IMG/VR virus record: IMGVR_UViG_3300017733_000044
Coordinates: 1-25,000 of that record
From: a virus
DNA length: 25,000 bases
Strand: one strand, 5' to 3'
The first letter of the stretch is position 1, and each line of letters starts with the position of its first letter. The notes beneath the pieces are model-generated. The model worked only from the letters and a program-made list of their open reading frames with translations. It was not told the origin of the DNA and did not search any database. Positions 1-9,862 of the stretch are shown here, piece by piece. The position numbers and the translations under genes were made by a program.

Positions 1-2652
1 AGAAAAATATATTCCAAGTTTTTTACTGTCTAATGGGGCTTTGTCAAATTGACTTCGTTCTGCTCTTGTTTTTGGATCTAATATTCCAATTAATTCATTG
101 TCTTCAATTCGTATCTTATTATCATCAAAGGTTCCAGCTCCTATAGAAATACCATCATAATAATATGTTTCTTCAATTGAATCATATGGATTATCAGAAC
201 TCCACCCAATAAATGATGCTGAAATACTAGAAGAAATTGGTTCTACTCCTCCCAAACTAGAAGTTATTGAATGATTTATATTTTCTGTTAATGGTAATCT
301 AAATACTAATTCATCATATGCACTATTGTTTCCATCGTATGCAGAAGGAGCTTTTGTATGATTAGTAAATGGATCATCTTGCAAACTAGAAGTCCATAAT
401 CGTAGTTCTTGTAATTGTCCTTCTAATCTAGAACCGCCTGCAGTTCCTCCTATAGTCAATGTTCCAGTATTAGCAAAATTTGCTGTTGCTGAAGAAGAAA
501 CAGCAGCTACAATTTTTCCAAATTTTGATTTTTGTACTACTAATTCTAATGTTCCTAATGACCCACTTCTTAATATAGTATTTAAATATTCTCCATTATA
601 ACATTCAATTTGTTGTGTAGCACTTCCATTTATACTTAATGTACCTAATGTTCCACGTACAAAATCAATAGTAACATTATTAGATCCGATAGAATATAAG
701 TTCATTGAACTTGGTACTGTAGGATTTTTTATTACATCATCTACTTTAAATCTTAATTCAACTGAATTAATTGGTTGCTTATAATCTACTTGTACAATAC
801 CAGCACTATTATCTATTAAATCTAATGCATAATCAAAATTTAGTTTTTCGTATACTGGTTTTCTTGCAATTCTAGGACCGCCATATTCTTTTATTGTTAT
901 TAATGATTGTGGTACACCATAACATGCTAATAATGCTTGAATACTTCGTTTTGTTCCTTTTGACTTTAATAATGCTGGTATATTATTTACAATTCTACGC
1001 CATACTAAATAAGTCATTTCTCGGCCTGGTAATGAAGGTTCTCCAACAGTATTAGATCCAGTTAAAGGAGTTCCAGATTCGTCAGTGCCTAATATATATT
1101 CCCATAAATTTTGATATTGATGTCCATTTGTTAAAGTCCAACCAAATTGTTTTGCAACTGAATATAATAATTCATTTGGCATTCCAACTTGAGGATGTTC
1201 ATCTCTATTATGTATTTTCATCATTTCTTTTGTATATGTATACAATAAGTCATAATGATGTCCTAACATATTTACAAATGTTTCTAACTGTTCATTTTTT
1301 TCATCTAATAAAATAAATTCTGGTACTGTTCTTGTTAAACGATTATTATTACGTTTATCATATAACGATGCAGAAGAATATGTTCCAGAATACCAATTTT
1401 CAAAATTGCTACTAGAAACAGAATACAATGTATATGGTCTATTCAAATTACCTTTTGGTACTGGTGTTATATAACTACCCGTTATGAATGATACATTCGG
1501 ATCAATTAATGGAATATCATTAGTAAATAATCCTGATTCAGATTTGTAATATAAAAAGTTTTCAAAATGATCAAATGTTCCAATTAAGTTATCATGTAAT
1601 GATTTAAAATCAGCTGCGTTTGTTGTAGATGTTCCTCCACTTAATGCAGAATTAGATGCAGATTGTTTTGTATAATATTCTAGAAGTTCTAATTTATATT
1701 TAAAATTTGATAATCGCTCTGTAGCTGAACTATAAAAAACAAAATTATTAAAATCAGTATAATCAATATTTAAATTTACTCCTGATAATGATCCTGAAAA
1801 ATAAGTATCAATAATTTGCTGAGATGTTTGTAATGATGATCCTAATAAGTCATTCCAATTTTTTAATGTAGTTTCAGATGACATGAATGCATCATCATAC
1901 GCTTGCCAATTAACACCTTGTAAAGTATTAAATTGCTCTATAACGGCTGCTGGTGTAATTGATACTGAATCTACATATGGTAATTTAAGTTCTTTAGATA
2001 CCCAACATTTAAAATTCTTTTTAAATATTGATTCATCAACTGGATCTAATGTTTTGACAAATAAATATTTACCTATTACTACACTATTAACAAAATGTAT
2101 AGTTTGATTACGTCCAAAATTCAATACATATGTTTCATGGGGTTGAGTATTAAATGCAGTTTGATTTATATTTGCTGCCCAATTAGACATTCCTTGTAAA
2201 TGTTGTCCATTTTGATCATCAATTAATCGTAAACGTATTTCTTTTTTATTTGGAGCTATTTTATCAATAGCTAATGCTGGTGAATTGTAATTACCAATTT
2301 TATTTTCAAAGAAATTTAATATAAATCTATAATTACCAGCTGTTAAACCTAGATCATTAAATTGTTCAAATAAATCTAATTTTAAAGGAAAATTACTTAG
2401 TATTATATTATTATTTTCATCAACAAAATTTGATTTATTAATTATATTAAATAAATTTACAGAATCATATTTTCCAGTAATCCAATCTTCTCCTGCATAT
2501 ACATGAAACTCTACGTCAGGAAAAGATTGATTTAAAATAAATTGATTAATATTTCTAATAAATGTATTCTTATCAACACCAGAATATCGTTGTGCTTCTA
2601 TAGCACTTGGAGCATCTATTATTTGTTTGTTATTTGAATATTGTTTTAACAT
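1..2652 (-). CDS. Large baseplate wedge/tail structural protein, gp7/gpI-like with lectin-like domain (3' end outside window)
   Basis: The frame is open for 884 codons from an ATG at 2652 and reaches the window edge in frame, so the C-terminus is missing. Around residues 550-580 it reads IPALLKSKGTKRSIQALLA and then CYGVP. This KGT-R-x(3)-LL-x-YG pattern is typical of phage tail proteins related to P2 gpI, the counterpart of T4 gp7 in the wedge heterotrimer with gp6. Residues about 620-750 look like a concanavalin/LamG fold: beta-rich, with a VELRFKVDD strand, IDFVRGTLGTLSING, and LQELRLWTSSL. It follows gp6 and two structural genes in the baseplate operon. I infer a wedge or fibre-attachment protein that also binds glycan. 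The structural role is fairly sure; gp7 equivalence is tentative. Confidence 0.6.
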   Translation of the reverse strand, partial: MLKQYSNNKQIIDAPSAIEAQRYSGVDKNTFIRNINQFILNQSFPDVEFHVYAGEDWITGKYDSVNLFNIINKSNFVDENNNIILSNFPLKLDLFEQFNDLGLTAGNYRFILNFFENKIGNYNSPALAIDKIAPNKKEIRLRLIDDQNGQHLQGMSNWAANINQTAFNTQPHETYVLNFGRNQTIHFVNSVVIGKYLFVKTLDPVDESIFKKNFKCWVSKELKLPYVDSVSITPAAVIEQFNTLQGVNWQAYDDAFMSSETTLKNWNDLLGSSLQTSQQIIDTYFSGSLSGVNLNIDYTDFNNFVFYSSATERLSNFKYKLELLEYYTKQSASNSALSGGTSTTNAADFKSLHDNLIGTFDHFENFLYYKSESGLFTNDIPLIDPNVSFITGSYITPVPKGNLNRPYTLYSVSSSNFENWYSGTYSSASLYDKRNNNRLTRTVPEFILLDEKNEQLETFVNMLGHHYDLLYTYTKEMMKIHNRDEHPQVGMPNELLYSVAKQFGWTLTNGHQYQNLWEYILGTDESGTPLTGSNTVGEPSLPGREMTYLVWRRIVNNIPALLKSKGTKRSIQALLACYGVPQSLITIKEYGGPRIARKPVYEKLNFDYALDLIDNSAGIVQVDYKQPINSVELRFKVDDVIKNPTVPSSMNLYSIGSNNVTIDFVRGTLGTLSINGSATQQIECYNGEYLNTILRSGSLGTLELVVQKSKFGKIVAAVSSSATANFANTGTLTIGGTAGGSRLEGQLQELRLWTSSLQDDPFTNHTKAPSAYDGNNSAYDELVFRLPLTENINHSITSSLGGVEPISSSISASFIGWSSDNPYDSIEETYYYDGISIGAGTFDDNKIRIEDNELIGILDPKTRAERSQFDKAPLDSKKLGIYFS

Positions 2653-2664
2653 ATATACATTCTA

Positions 2665-4851
2665 TTAGTTTATAAATCCACTATATACTCCATTTCCATT
2701 AGGAACTTTTTTAATACTAGTAGCATTATTCCAATCATTTACTAAATAATCTGAACCATCTGAATTTGTTGCTCTCCAATTTCTAAGGTTATCAACTCTA
2801 TCCCAATTTTTACCGTAATCTTGTATATTAGAATCCCACATTTGATTTCCAGAACTTGGAGTTTCAAACAGAATAGTATTTGGAACAACTTTGATGTCGT
2901 TAGTCGGAATATCAGATCCATCTGAATTTGAAGTTCCACCAGACCATCTATTTAATCCAACAAATATAAATGATAAGTCTACAGTTCCACCAGCTGGTGA
3001 AAACGTGTCAATTTCAATTTCAATATTTTTTGTAGAATTTTTAGGAAATGAATTGTTTGGAAATACTTCATTCATATCTAAGAAAAATCCACTACGATCA
3101 TTTGAAAGATTTGTAGTATCTTCAAAAGGAACTCCAGAATTAGCTGCAATATTTGCATGCGTTTTAGCTCGAATTCCAGTACTCGTTGTCAGCAAATGAG
3201 TAATATCTCCTGAACTTCTATATACTCTATAACTATATCCGTTATTTGTTAGTGCAGTTGATGGAATTGGAATTCTAAGTCTATATAATCTAGTTTTTTC
3301 ATCCTCTTCATCTAATCTACCAGATTGCATTCTATAATATGTTACATTTCCACCCCACCCTGAATTACCGGATGGATCGCCAGGACTTTTTAATCCATCT
3401 AAAAAGTTTTTAGGTTTTTTATCTCTTTCAGCAATTTGTTGAATATCCCATCCTTGACTATTCCCTGCAACAAAATTTCTAAATGCATTTTGCACAAAAT
3501 TAAGATAAGAAGACCCATTTGTTAAATCTATGCTTACATTATTAAATAGATAGTTTGCATATGAGTCATTATATATACCAGTAAAACTTGAATCATCTGG
3601 TAAATTACTATTAATTTGTATAGTACTGTTTAACATTTCATCAATATCAAATTCAGTAAGTCTTGTTGTTTTGTTTCTCCTTACAGAGTCGACATCTGAA
3701 GGATTAAAGGTATCAGGTTTAATATCACTATATTTTATCTTACCAAAACTACTACCTATTATTTCAATTTCATATTTAGGAGAAGGTTGTGATGGTAATG
3801 GTAATCCTGTATATCGTTCTGTTAGTGTAACTTGTATCTTTCCATATACATTTCCTTCTGCAAATGCATCTTCTGGATAATATGGATCTAAAATTTCATA
3901 TCCATCAAAAATTCCCGGAGATACATTTAAAAATGTATTATCTAAAACGCCATCATCGCCTGTATCATTTCTTTGGCCAGCATCTTTACCATCTATATTA
4001 TCATTTATATTTGAAAATGGTTTCAAATTATTTTTTAATGCCCATATACTATTAGCTTTTATTTCAAATTTTCGTTTTCCTGTTCCTTGTACAAGATAAA
4101 GTCCTTTACTAAAGTCTGCTTGATTTCTAATTAATTTACCTTGATATGGATCGCTTAATATACCAGCTTGTACATCAATATCTAATGCTGATTCATCAAA
4201 TTCTAAATCTTGAACAGTGGTCGATATTTGTGCTGGAAATTTAAAAAATGTAAATTGAGTATCAATTGCAGATAAAACAGATCTATTTGTAAAATTATTT
4301 GAAATTGGTTCGAATACTAATTTTTCATTGATATTACCAGATATTAAACTAGCACTTTCATTTAATTGTATATTTCCTTTTAAATCACGATCATTAAATG
4401 ATTTAATATTTGATTTATATACAGATCCACTAACACGATATTTTTCATATTCTAAATCAGATAGCATAGTAGGAGCTATTGGTGGTGGAGGAGCCATTCC
4501 GGTATTAGATCTTCCTACTAATGCTCCGCCGACAGTTGTAGTTGGTCTATTAGTATTTACAGGAGTAATTGGTCTATTAGAACTTAAAGTGCTAATTGAA
4601 GTTAATGAAGCATGTGCACCACTCGAATGAGTAGCTCCAACCATGGGTCCTTGTACTGGATGAATATGATAATCTCCTATGAATTCAGTTCCATCAGGCA
4701 ATTCATATTCACCACCAGCTGTATATAAATTTTCTTGTACTGCATTACTTACAGCTTGATTTACAATCCCTTGAGCATTTCCTAATATATTACTAATATT
4801 AGATCCCAATTGGGACTGTTTTGGATATTTTTTTAAATTTTTTATTAACAT
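2665..4851 (-). CDS. Virion structural protein with YHIHP-GPMVGA motif (728 aa)
   Basis: Large protein in the baseplate operon, 1 bp after the preceding gene and 12 bp before the next. The N-terminus (about 1-45) is helical, followed at residues 43-75 by a Gly-rich motif: LYTAGGEY, DGTEFIGDYHIHP and GPMVGATH. I recall similar motifs in structural proteins of marine T4-like phages. A short proline run (APPPPIAP) lies near residue 120. The rest is a long Asp/Asn/Ser-rich, beta-type sequence without transmembrane segments, as in tail-fibre or baseplate-periphery proteins. The YHIHP motif lacks the spacing of a JAMM metalloprotease, so I do not assign catalysis. The exact baseplate role is unknown. 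Confidence 0.6.
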   Translation of the reverse strand: MLIKNLKKYPKQSQLGSNISNILGNAQGIVNQAVSNAVQENLYTAGGEYELPDGTEFIGDYHIHPVQGPMVGATHSSGAHASLTSISTLSSNRPITPVNTNRPTTTVGGALVGRSNTGMAPPPPIAPTMLSDLEYEKYRVSGSVYKSNIKSFNDRDLKGNIQLNESASLISGNINEKLVFEPISNNFTNRSVLSAIDTQFTFFKFPAQISTTVQDLEFDESALDIDVQAGILSDPYQGKLIRNQADFSKGLYLVQGTGKRKFEIKANSIWALKNNLKPFSNINDNIDGKDAGQRNDTGDDGVLDNTFLNVSPGIFDGYEILDPYYPEDAFAEGNVYGKIQVTLTERYTGLPLPSQPSPKYEIEIIGSSFGKIKYSDIKPDTFNPSDVDSVRRNKTTRLTEFDIDEMLNSTIQINSNLPDDSSFTGIYNDSYANYLFNNVSIDLTNGSSYLNFVQNAFRNFVAGNSQGWDIQQIAERDKKPKNFLDGLKSPGDPSGNSGWGGNVTYYRMQSGRLDEEDEKTRLYRLRIPIPSTALTNNGYSYRVYRSSGDITHLLTTSTGIRAKTHANIAANSGVPFEDTTNLSNDRSGFFLDMNEVFPNNSFPKNSTKNIEIEIDTFSPAGGTVDLSFIFVGLNRWSGGTSNSDGSDIPTNDIKVVPNTILFETPSSGNQMWDSNIQDYGKNWDRVDNLRNWRATNSDGSDYLVNDWNNATSIKKVPNGNGVYSGFIN

Positions 4852-4852
4852 A

Positions 4853-6013
4853 TTATCTTACAACTTTAAAAAATAAATCATCTTCAATAAATTCTTCATA
4901 AAAACCAGAAACTACTTTAAATGCTAATCTATAATATCGCTCGGGCATTAAACCTGTCATATCAATATTAATAAAATTTCCTATAGAGTCACAACTTATT
5001 TTTGTATATTGAGAATCATATGGTATAACAACTTCTTCAGTTCCTGCGTCAATAACTGAATATAATGTATCTGCTGGTAAATATTTTACGGTTTGTTGCG
5101 GAAATAAATTAGTTGGAGATTTTTGTGGATATTTATCTCGAGCATAAATTCTAATTTTATTTACACTAGTATCTTTATATTCTTTTTGTAAATTTGTATA
5201 TATTTTATATGAATCTAAATCAAATTCTGATAGTGATCCTGTATCAAATGATGATTTGTCAAATAACATTAATATTCTAGGAACATATATAGTATGAGTA
5301 TCTCTACTAAAAAATCTTACAAATCCAGAAACATTTGTGCTAGCTTCATCTTCTTCTGAAAATTTTAATAAAAATCCATAATTAGGAATTGTTTTATTAT
5401 CTGATCCACTTATCCAAGTAACAATTGCTCCTGTAACATCTATATTAAGATCAGTAGGTCGTAAATCAAATGACTCAGAGACATTTAATCCAGGCTGATC
5501 AAAAAATGATTGTGAGAAAAAACTAGAACTATAAACTCCAGATCCTGATTGATATAACCAACTACCACCTTTTCCAGATCCGCTTATATATAAACTTGTT
5601 TCATTTACTTGTTGTAATTGAGATCCAGAAGTCCAAAAGAATGATCCTGATTTAGGATTATCCCAACAACATCCATCAATAATCGGAGTTGTTACATTTT
5701 GGAATCCTGTTCCATTATCCCAATCATCTCCTACTAGATTTGCATCTATTGTATATGCTGCTGGTAAATTTTTTGCATGAGTCGTATAAAGTTTTAACAT
5801 AAATTTACAACTATTTAAATCAACATTATATTTGTCGACTGCATTAGTTACATCATTCATATCAAATTTAATTAACGATCTTGACTTTAAAAAATTACTT
5901 CCAGACGTACTTAATCGTTTTCCTACTTCTAATACTTCATCTAATCCAGTATTATATGTTGATAATGATTCATATAATGTTGCGTCAGCTGATGGATATA
6001 TTATTTTAAACAT
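4853..6013 (-). CDS. Baseplate/tail structural protein with DNRLRE-like beta domain (386 aa)
   Basis: The gene starts 8 bp after gp6 ends and stops 1 bp before the next gene, so it belongs to the baseplate operon. The N-terminus has the pattern PSADATLYESLSTYNTGLDE...GKRLS, then SRSLIKFDM. This resembles DNRLRE-type adhesive domains, in which a 'D-x-T-x-Y' start is followed by 'xRSLIKFDL'. Ser/Gly-rich turns (SGSGKGGSW, SGSGVYSSSFF) are frequent between about residues 120 and 170. There is no signal peptide or transmembrane helix. Its place beside gp6 suggests a wedge-periphery or fibre-connector protein in the position of T4 gp8/gp9, but I see no sequence match to those. Confidence 0.5.
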   Translation of the reverse strand: MFKIIYPSADATLYESLSTYNTGLDEVLEVGKRLSTSGSNFLKSRSLIKFDMNDVTNAVDKYNVDLNSCKFMLKLYTTHAKNLPAAYTIDANLVGDDWDNGTGFQNVTTPIIDGCCWDNPKSGSFFWTSGSQLQQVNETSLYISGSGKGGSWLYQSGSGVYSSSFFSQSFFDQPGLNVSESFDLRPTDLNIDVTGAIVTWISGSDNKTIPNYGFLLKFSEEDEASTNVSGFVRFFSRDTHTIYVPRILMLFDKSSFDTGSLSEFDLDSYKIYTNLQKEYKDTSVNKIRIYARDKYPQKSPTNLFPQQTVKYLPADTLYSVIDAGTEEVVIPYDSQYTKISCDSIGNFINIDMTGLMPERYYRLAFKVVSGFYEEFIEDDLFFKVVR

Positions 6014-6021
6014 TTTTTACC

Positions 6022-7902
6022 TTAATAATTTACTACTTTTCCTTTAATGTCTTGATTAGGATATTTAATTTCAAATATTGCAGGATCTAATGGAGGATAT
6101 ATTACTCCTTGTTTTGTAGCTCCTACTAAATCATATACATTTCCTGAATATCCGACATTTAAGTCATATACATTTTTAAAATCTATTCCAACAACGTTTT
6201 GTACTCCGCCTACAGCTCCTAAAACGTTCATTACCTCAGCTTTTAGAATTGGTTGGTTAATTTGCCAATTATCAACATTAAAATATGATTTAAGAACATC
6301 AATACATTGTAATAATACTTCGTTTGAATTATAATTATTTCTAATTATTATTTCAAAATCTATAGCTACATTAACAATTAATGCATCTGCAATATTAACA
6401 GCATCTGTTAACATTCTATAATATGATAAATAATTTTTCAAGTTATTTTTAACTGCATCATTTAGTTGTGTTAAATTTTTATTTTGATTATAACCTAATA
6501 CATATAAATTTAATGCTAATGGATTAGGAACACGATTTGAAACAAATTTTCCTTGGGATAATTGATCATCTGGAACTATATATGCTTTTGCAACTGATCC
6601 AAATTTAGAAGGCATTGCATATGATCTAATAATATAATCATTTTTTGTTACTGTACGATTTTGAGTTGCAAAGTTTGACATTGCATTATTTTTAATATCT
6701 TGAGTAGTGTCTGCAGTTTTACCTCCAGTAGCTGGATTGGGATTATTTATTGCTAAACTAGATTTGACAAAATTTAACATTGATGCACTAGATGTGCTAT
6801 TAGGATCATCATAAAATTCTACAAATTGTATATCGGTTACTATTCCTGAAGTAACATTGTCATTTACTCCTTCTCCGGTTGAATATGTAACTGTTAACGT
6901 TGTATTTGAAGGAGCTTGTCCATATGCTCTTGTATATAAAAAATTGGATGGATCTATATCAACATCTAGATTTCTTGAAAATCCTTGTAATCCATTTCCA
7001 ACATTCTTTGGATTAGGAATAATTTCTTCATCATTATTATCACTTATACCAGCTCCAAACTGTATTTCAAAAGTATTATTACTTCGTAATCTACAAACAT
7101 ATCGTTTTGATGTTTTTCTTAATTTTAATAAAAATGGAGATGAGTCTCTAAATTGTGCAAAATCTGGATCATTTTCTGCTAAATTAGGTAATTCAGTAAA
7201 AACAGTATCTTGTGCTAAATATGGAACTTTAGTCCATGCATCTCCGTCAGATTCAGTTATACTAATGATATCTATAACATTAGAATCATTAATAACAATT
7301 TTATCATATGGTTTAGGAGATCCAAATGTAAACGTTGCTGTTTTAACATTTCCTGACACTGCAGGAGCTTGTTTTTTTAATAAATAATAAGTAGGCTCAC
7401 CAGTAGCATCATCACTTTCATATACTGTTACTTCAGTTGTGTCTAAAGAAGATGAAAATGTAAAATCTACATCTTGTAATGTTCTAAATTGTGTAGGTCC
7501 ATTATTTTGTTTACCACGAAGTCCAGACTTAATACTTAATGCAAATGTATAATCTGGACGATTATTAACTCCTGATCCAATTGCTGGTACTAATTGAAAT
7601 ACGTCTAATGTAGTATATGATGGAATAACATTTCTAGCATGATATCCTAATGTTTTTGCTAAGTCATATATATTTTTTCTTTCTGCAGCTTGTTCTAATA
7701 ATGATTCTTTTAAATTATTATCAGAATAATAACTTAATACATCACCAACATAAGATGCCATTTCCATAAACAACATACCAGGAGATGATTCATTGAAATC
7801 TGTATAATCATTTGGAAAATATTGTTTTGTAAAATCTATTAAATTTTTTCTAAATTGACCAAAATCTTTTCCTAAGTATGATATATCTTTTTTTATCTCC
7901 AT
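6022..7902 (-). CDS. 6: Baseplate wedge subunit gp6 (baseplate J-like)
   Basis: Matches T4 gp6, the scaffold subunit that forms the continuous inner ring of the baseplate wedge. At 626 aa it is close to T4 gp6 (660 aa). The diagnostic N-terminal stretch is at residues 36-87: FNESSPGMLFMEMASYVGDV, then YYSDNNLKESLLEQAAERK and IYDLAKTLGYHARN. The middle holds the baseplate J-like region, including NRTVTKNDYIIRSYAMP and the downstream beta strands. The C-terminus carries the usual wedge dimerisation-type helix and strands (YFNVDNWQINQPILKAEVM). It lies 8 bp after gp25, the usual 25-6 gene order of T4-like phages. Confidence 0.93.
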   Translation of the reverse strand: MEIKKDISYLGKDFGQFRKNLIDFTKQYFPNDYTDFNESSPGMLFMEMASYVGDVLSYYSDNNLKESLLEQAAERKNIYDLAKTLGYHARNVIPSYTTLDVFQLVPAIGSGVNNRPDYTFALSIKSGLRGKQNNGPTQFRTLQDVDFTFSSSLDTTEVTVYESDDATGEPTYYLLKKQAPAVSGNVKTATFTFGSPKPYDKIVINDSNVIDIISITESDGDAWTKVPYLAQDTVFTELPNLAENDPDFAQFRDSSPFLLKLRKTSKRYVCRLRSNNTFEIQFGAGISDNNDEEIIPNPKNVGNGLQGFSRNLDVDIDPSNFLYTRAYGQAPSNTTLTVTYSTGEGVNDNVTSGIVTDIQFVEFYDDPNSTSSASMLNFVKSSLAINNPNPATGGKTADTTQDIKNNAMSNFATQNRTVTKNDYIIRSYAMPSKFGSVAKAYIVPDDQLSQGKFVSNRVPNPLALNLYVLGYNQNKNLTQLNDAVKNNLKNYLSYYRMLTDAVNIADALIVNVAIDFEIIIRNNYNSNEVLLQCIDVLKSYFNVDNWQINQPILKAEVMNVLGAVGGVQNVVGIDFKNVYDLNVGYSGNVYDLVGATKQGVIYPPLDPAIFEIKYPNQDIKGKVVNY

Positions 7903-7910
7903 AATTTACC

Positions 7911-8354
7911 TTATTCAATAGTTACTATTCCATCTTCTCCTGCAAATATTGTTATTACTTGTTCTGATCCTGTACCTGTTACTGAAAATGTTATTTTAAT
8001 TTGAATTTTATGTATTAGTAATGGATCATCTTCTTGTGTTGCAATATCTAAATCAACTATTTCAATATATGGTAACCAAAAAGCAACTGCAGTTGTTATT
8101 GTTTCTTCAATAAACGTTTTTAATTCAGACGTATTTGGTTCAAATAATGCATTTAATAAATCAGTACCAAAGTTTGGTTGTTCAAATCGTTCTCCTTTTC
8201 TAGTTAGTAATAAACTTTTTATATTAGTAGATGCTTGTTCATCGGTTGTAAATGATTTTTGAAATATTCCTTTTCCGTCAAAAGGAAATTTTACACCAAT
8301 TGCAACATTTGGAGTTAAGTTTATATCGTTTATAGGAAGAACTTTGTATCCCAT
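7911..8354 (-). CDS. 25: Baseplate wedge subunit gp25 (gpW/gp25 lysozyme-like fold)
   Basis: This 147-aa protein (T4 gp25 is 132 aa) has the family core LLLTRKGERFEQPNFGTDL at residues 48-66, followed by LLNALFEPN. The 'R-x-GER...PxFG' segment is the conserved sheath-initiator motif of gpW/gp25 proteins in contractile phages, R-type pyocins and type VI secretion. gp25 sits on the wedge and begins tail-sheath assembly. The C-terminal half (IEIVDLDIATQEDD..., IQIKITFSV) matches the ending strands of the family. It is followed directly by gp6, as in T4-like genomes. The family carries the name lysozyme-like, but no catalytic activity is expected. Confidence 0.92.
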   Translation of the reverse strand: MGYKVLPINDINLTPNVAIGVKFPFDGKGIFQKSFTTDEQASTNIKSLLLTRKGERFEQPNFGTDLLNALFEPNTSELKTFIEETITTAVAFWLPYIEIVDLDIATQEDDPLLIHKIQIKITFSVTGTGSEQVITIFAGEDGIVTIE

Positions 8355-8357
8355 TTA

Positions 8358-8810
8358 TTATCTTACTTTCTTACTATCTATTGCTTTCATTAACGCAGAA
8401 TAGTCTCTTGTCATTGCCTTTTGTATACTAGGATCAACTTGCATTTGTCGTCCTGACTCAGGATCTGCTATTGTAGCTACCTGACTCATATTTCTTTGCA
8501 TTCCAAATCCTTGTGCATTTTTAGAAGTCATGACAATATCTTCATTCATTAAATCTGCATAATCAGCTGATGTTCTACTTTCTACTAATTTTTCAGTTTC
8601 ATTTAAAATATTTGCAAATTTATTTTCTTTAAATGTATTTTTAGAATTTATTTTATGAGACGATTTTGATTTATTTATATTGTTATTTTTTATCTCATTA
8701 ACTGTAGTTTTTAATCCTTCTGACAAAATTTCAGTTAATTCGCTTTTTATAACCGTTTTTAATTCTTCTCTTATAACTTTACGTAATATTGTAATAAATT
8801 TTTGTTCCAT
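8358..8810 (-). CDS. Unknown helical protein between baseplate genes (150 aa)
   Basis: I do not recognise the family. Residues 1-45 are strongly helical and charged (FITILRKVIREELKTVIKSE). A Lys/Asn/Ser-rich linker follows at about 42-65, then a conserved-looking C-terminal half with SRTSADYADLMNEDI, GFGMQRNMSQVA and MTRDYSALMKAID. There are no membrane segments or cysteines. It stops 3 bp before gp25 starts and is preceded by a 31-bp gap holding an ATATTTAT box. Its place in the baseplate operon suggests a small baseplate or assembly component. This rests on context only. Confidence 0.55.
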   Translation of the reverse strand: MEQKFITILRKVIREELKTVIKSELTEILSEGLKTTVNEIKNNNINKSKSSHKINSKNTFKENKFANILNETEKLVESRTSADYADLMNEDIVMTSKNAQGFGMQRNMSQVATIADPESGRQMQVDPSIQKAMTRDYSALMKAIDSKKVR

Positions 8811-8828
8811 AATTTTTCTTCTTTTTTT

Positions 8829-8836
8829 ATAAATAT
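8829..8836 (-). promoter_or_regulatory. ATATTTAT box, candidate late promoter or initiation element
   Basis: Coding strand ATATTTAT, 18 bases before the ATG of the 150-aa protein in the baseplate operon, inside its 31-bp gap. Confidence 0.35.
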
Positions 8837-8841
8837 TAACA

Positions 8842-9861
8842 TTAATAATTTACGGGCGTTGGCCAGCCAGTATTTATTTTAGGTCCGTATATTTTTTTAT
8901 TAGCAGTGTCGACATAATAGTCTCCAATTTTACCTAAATCATTAGTTGGAGGGGTTGTTCCATTAAATGATTGAGCAGGTGCTTCTTGTAACGATGTTAA
9001 TAAATCTTGTTGTGATGATACTAATTGTGTTATTGATGCTAGTTGTTGTTTCATATCATCAATTGAAACATTTTGTTCAGTATAAAATTCAGTACCAATT
9101 GTAGCATCTTCGTTTCTACTTTGTTCTGATCCCCAACTAATACCATTTGGATTATCATATCCTATACCCGAATATAACCATGTTCCATCGCCATCGTTAA
9201 ATGGACTACTAGGATTTGGAGGAACACTAGTTGGTGATCCCTGAACGCCTGATCCAGATATTAATATCCATCTGCCTCCCGGATATCCTGGTATAGTATC
9301 TCCATAATCTAAATCATTAATTGCATTTTGTAAATTTTGAGTACCTGATAATGAAGACGCATCTTCATTACATGTTTGACTTATAATATTAGCTACAGGA
9401 ACTAAACTAGCAACTGCGTCTTGTAAACTAGCATTTATTTTAGGTGCTAGAGTAGTTATTAATTCTTTAACAGCTGTATTTGCGTTTGCTATAGTTAAAT
9501 TTTGGGCTAATATTAATTCAGGTATTAATACTAATGGAGCTGTTACTGGATTTAATAACTGTAATGCTTTTATTGAATTTGCTATTCCAATAATAGTATT
9601 TAGTCCACCTGTTATCTTATCAATAATTGGTATAATTTCTTGTAATTTTTGAATTAATGCGTTAACGGCTTCAATTCTTTTTCTAAGTGCGTCTATTCTA
9701 GGATCATCACATTTAATATCATCTGGTAATGCAATTGCTTCAGAAACAGCTGTTGTTACTTGTAATAATATTTGATCTAAATATTTTGTAATTTGTTTGT
9801 CTAATATACCCGTTAATTGATTTGGTATAATTGGTATTTTATTTAATGGTGGTGTTAACAT
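8842..9861 (-). CDS. Tail/baseplate protein with hydrophobic helical N-half and fibre-tip-like C-terminus (339 aa)
   Basis: The N-terminal half (about 1-170) is a run of hydrophobic amphipathic helices (IEAVNALIQKLQEIIPIIDK, TAPLVLIPELILAQNLTIA), suggesting a helical bundle or coil. The middle is Gly/Ser/Pro-rich (WILISGSGVQGSP..., DGDGTWLYSGIG). A short coil at about 265-290 leads to a C-terminal tip: FNGTTPPTNDLGKIGDYYVD, then TANKKIYGPK and W. The 'GDYYVDT-x-IYGPK' block is common at the ends of phage tail-fibre and collar-type proteins. It lies between the gp5-like hub gene and gp25. A hub-associated or short-fibre protein is the best inference. Confidence 0.5.
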   Translation of the reverse strand: MLTPPLNKIPIIPNQLTGILDKQITKYLDQILLQVTTAVSEAIALPDDIKCDDPRIDALRKRIEAVNALIQKLQEIIPIIDKITGGLNTIIGIANSIKALQLLNPVTAPLVLIPELILAQNLTIANANTAVKELITTLAPKINASLQDAVASLVPVANIISQTCNEDASSLSGTQNLQNAINDLDYGDTIPGYPGGRWILISGSGVQGSPTSVPPNPSSPFNDGDGTWLYSGIGYDNPNGISWGSEQSRNEDATIGTEFYTEQNVSIDDMKQQLASITQLVSSQQDLLTSLQEAPAQSFNGTTPPTNDLGKIGDYYVDTANKKIYGPKINTGWPTPVNY

Positions 9862-9862
9862 A

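Noticed and set aside
4620-4720. YHIHP motif of the 728-aa protein as a JAMM metalloprotease
   Set aside because: The Glu, Ser and Asp spacing of JAMM proteins is missing; the motif fits a structural phage block.
6857-7387. Plus-strand 176-codon frame
   Set aside because: Lies antisense inside gp6, which is clearly identified; a shadow frame.
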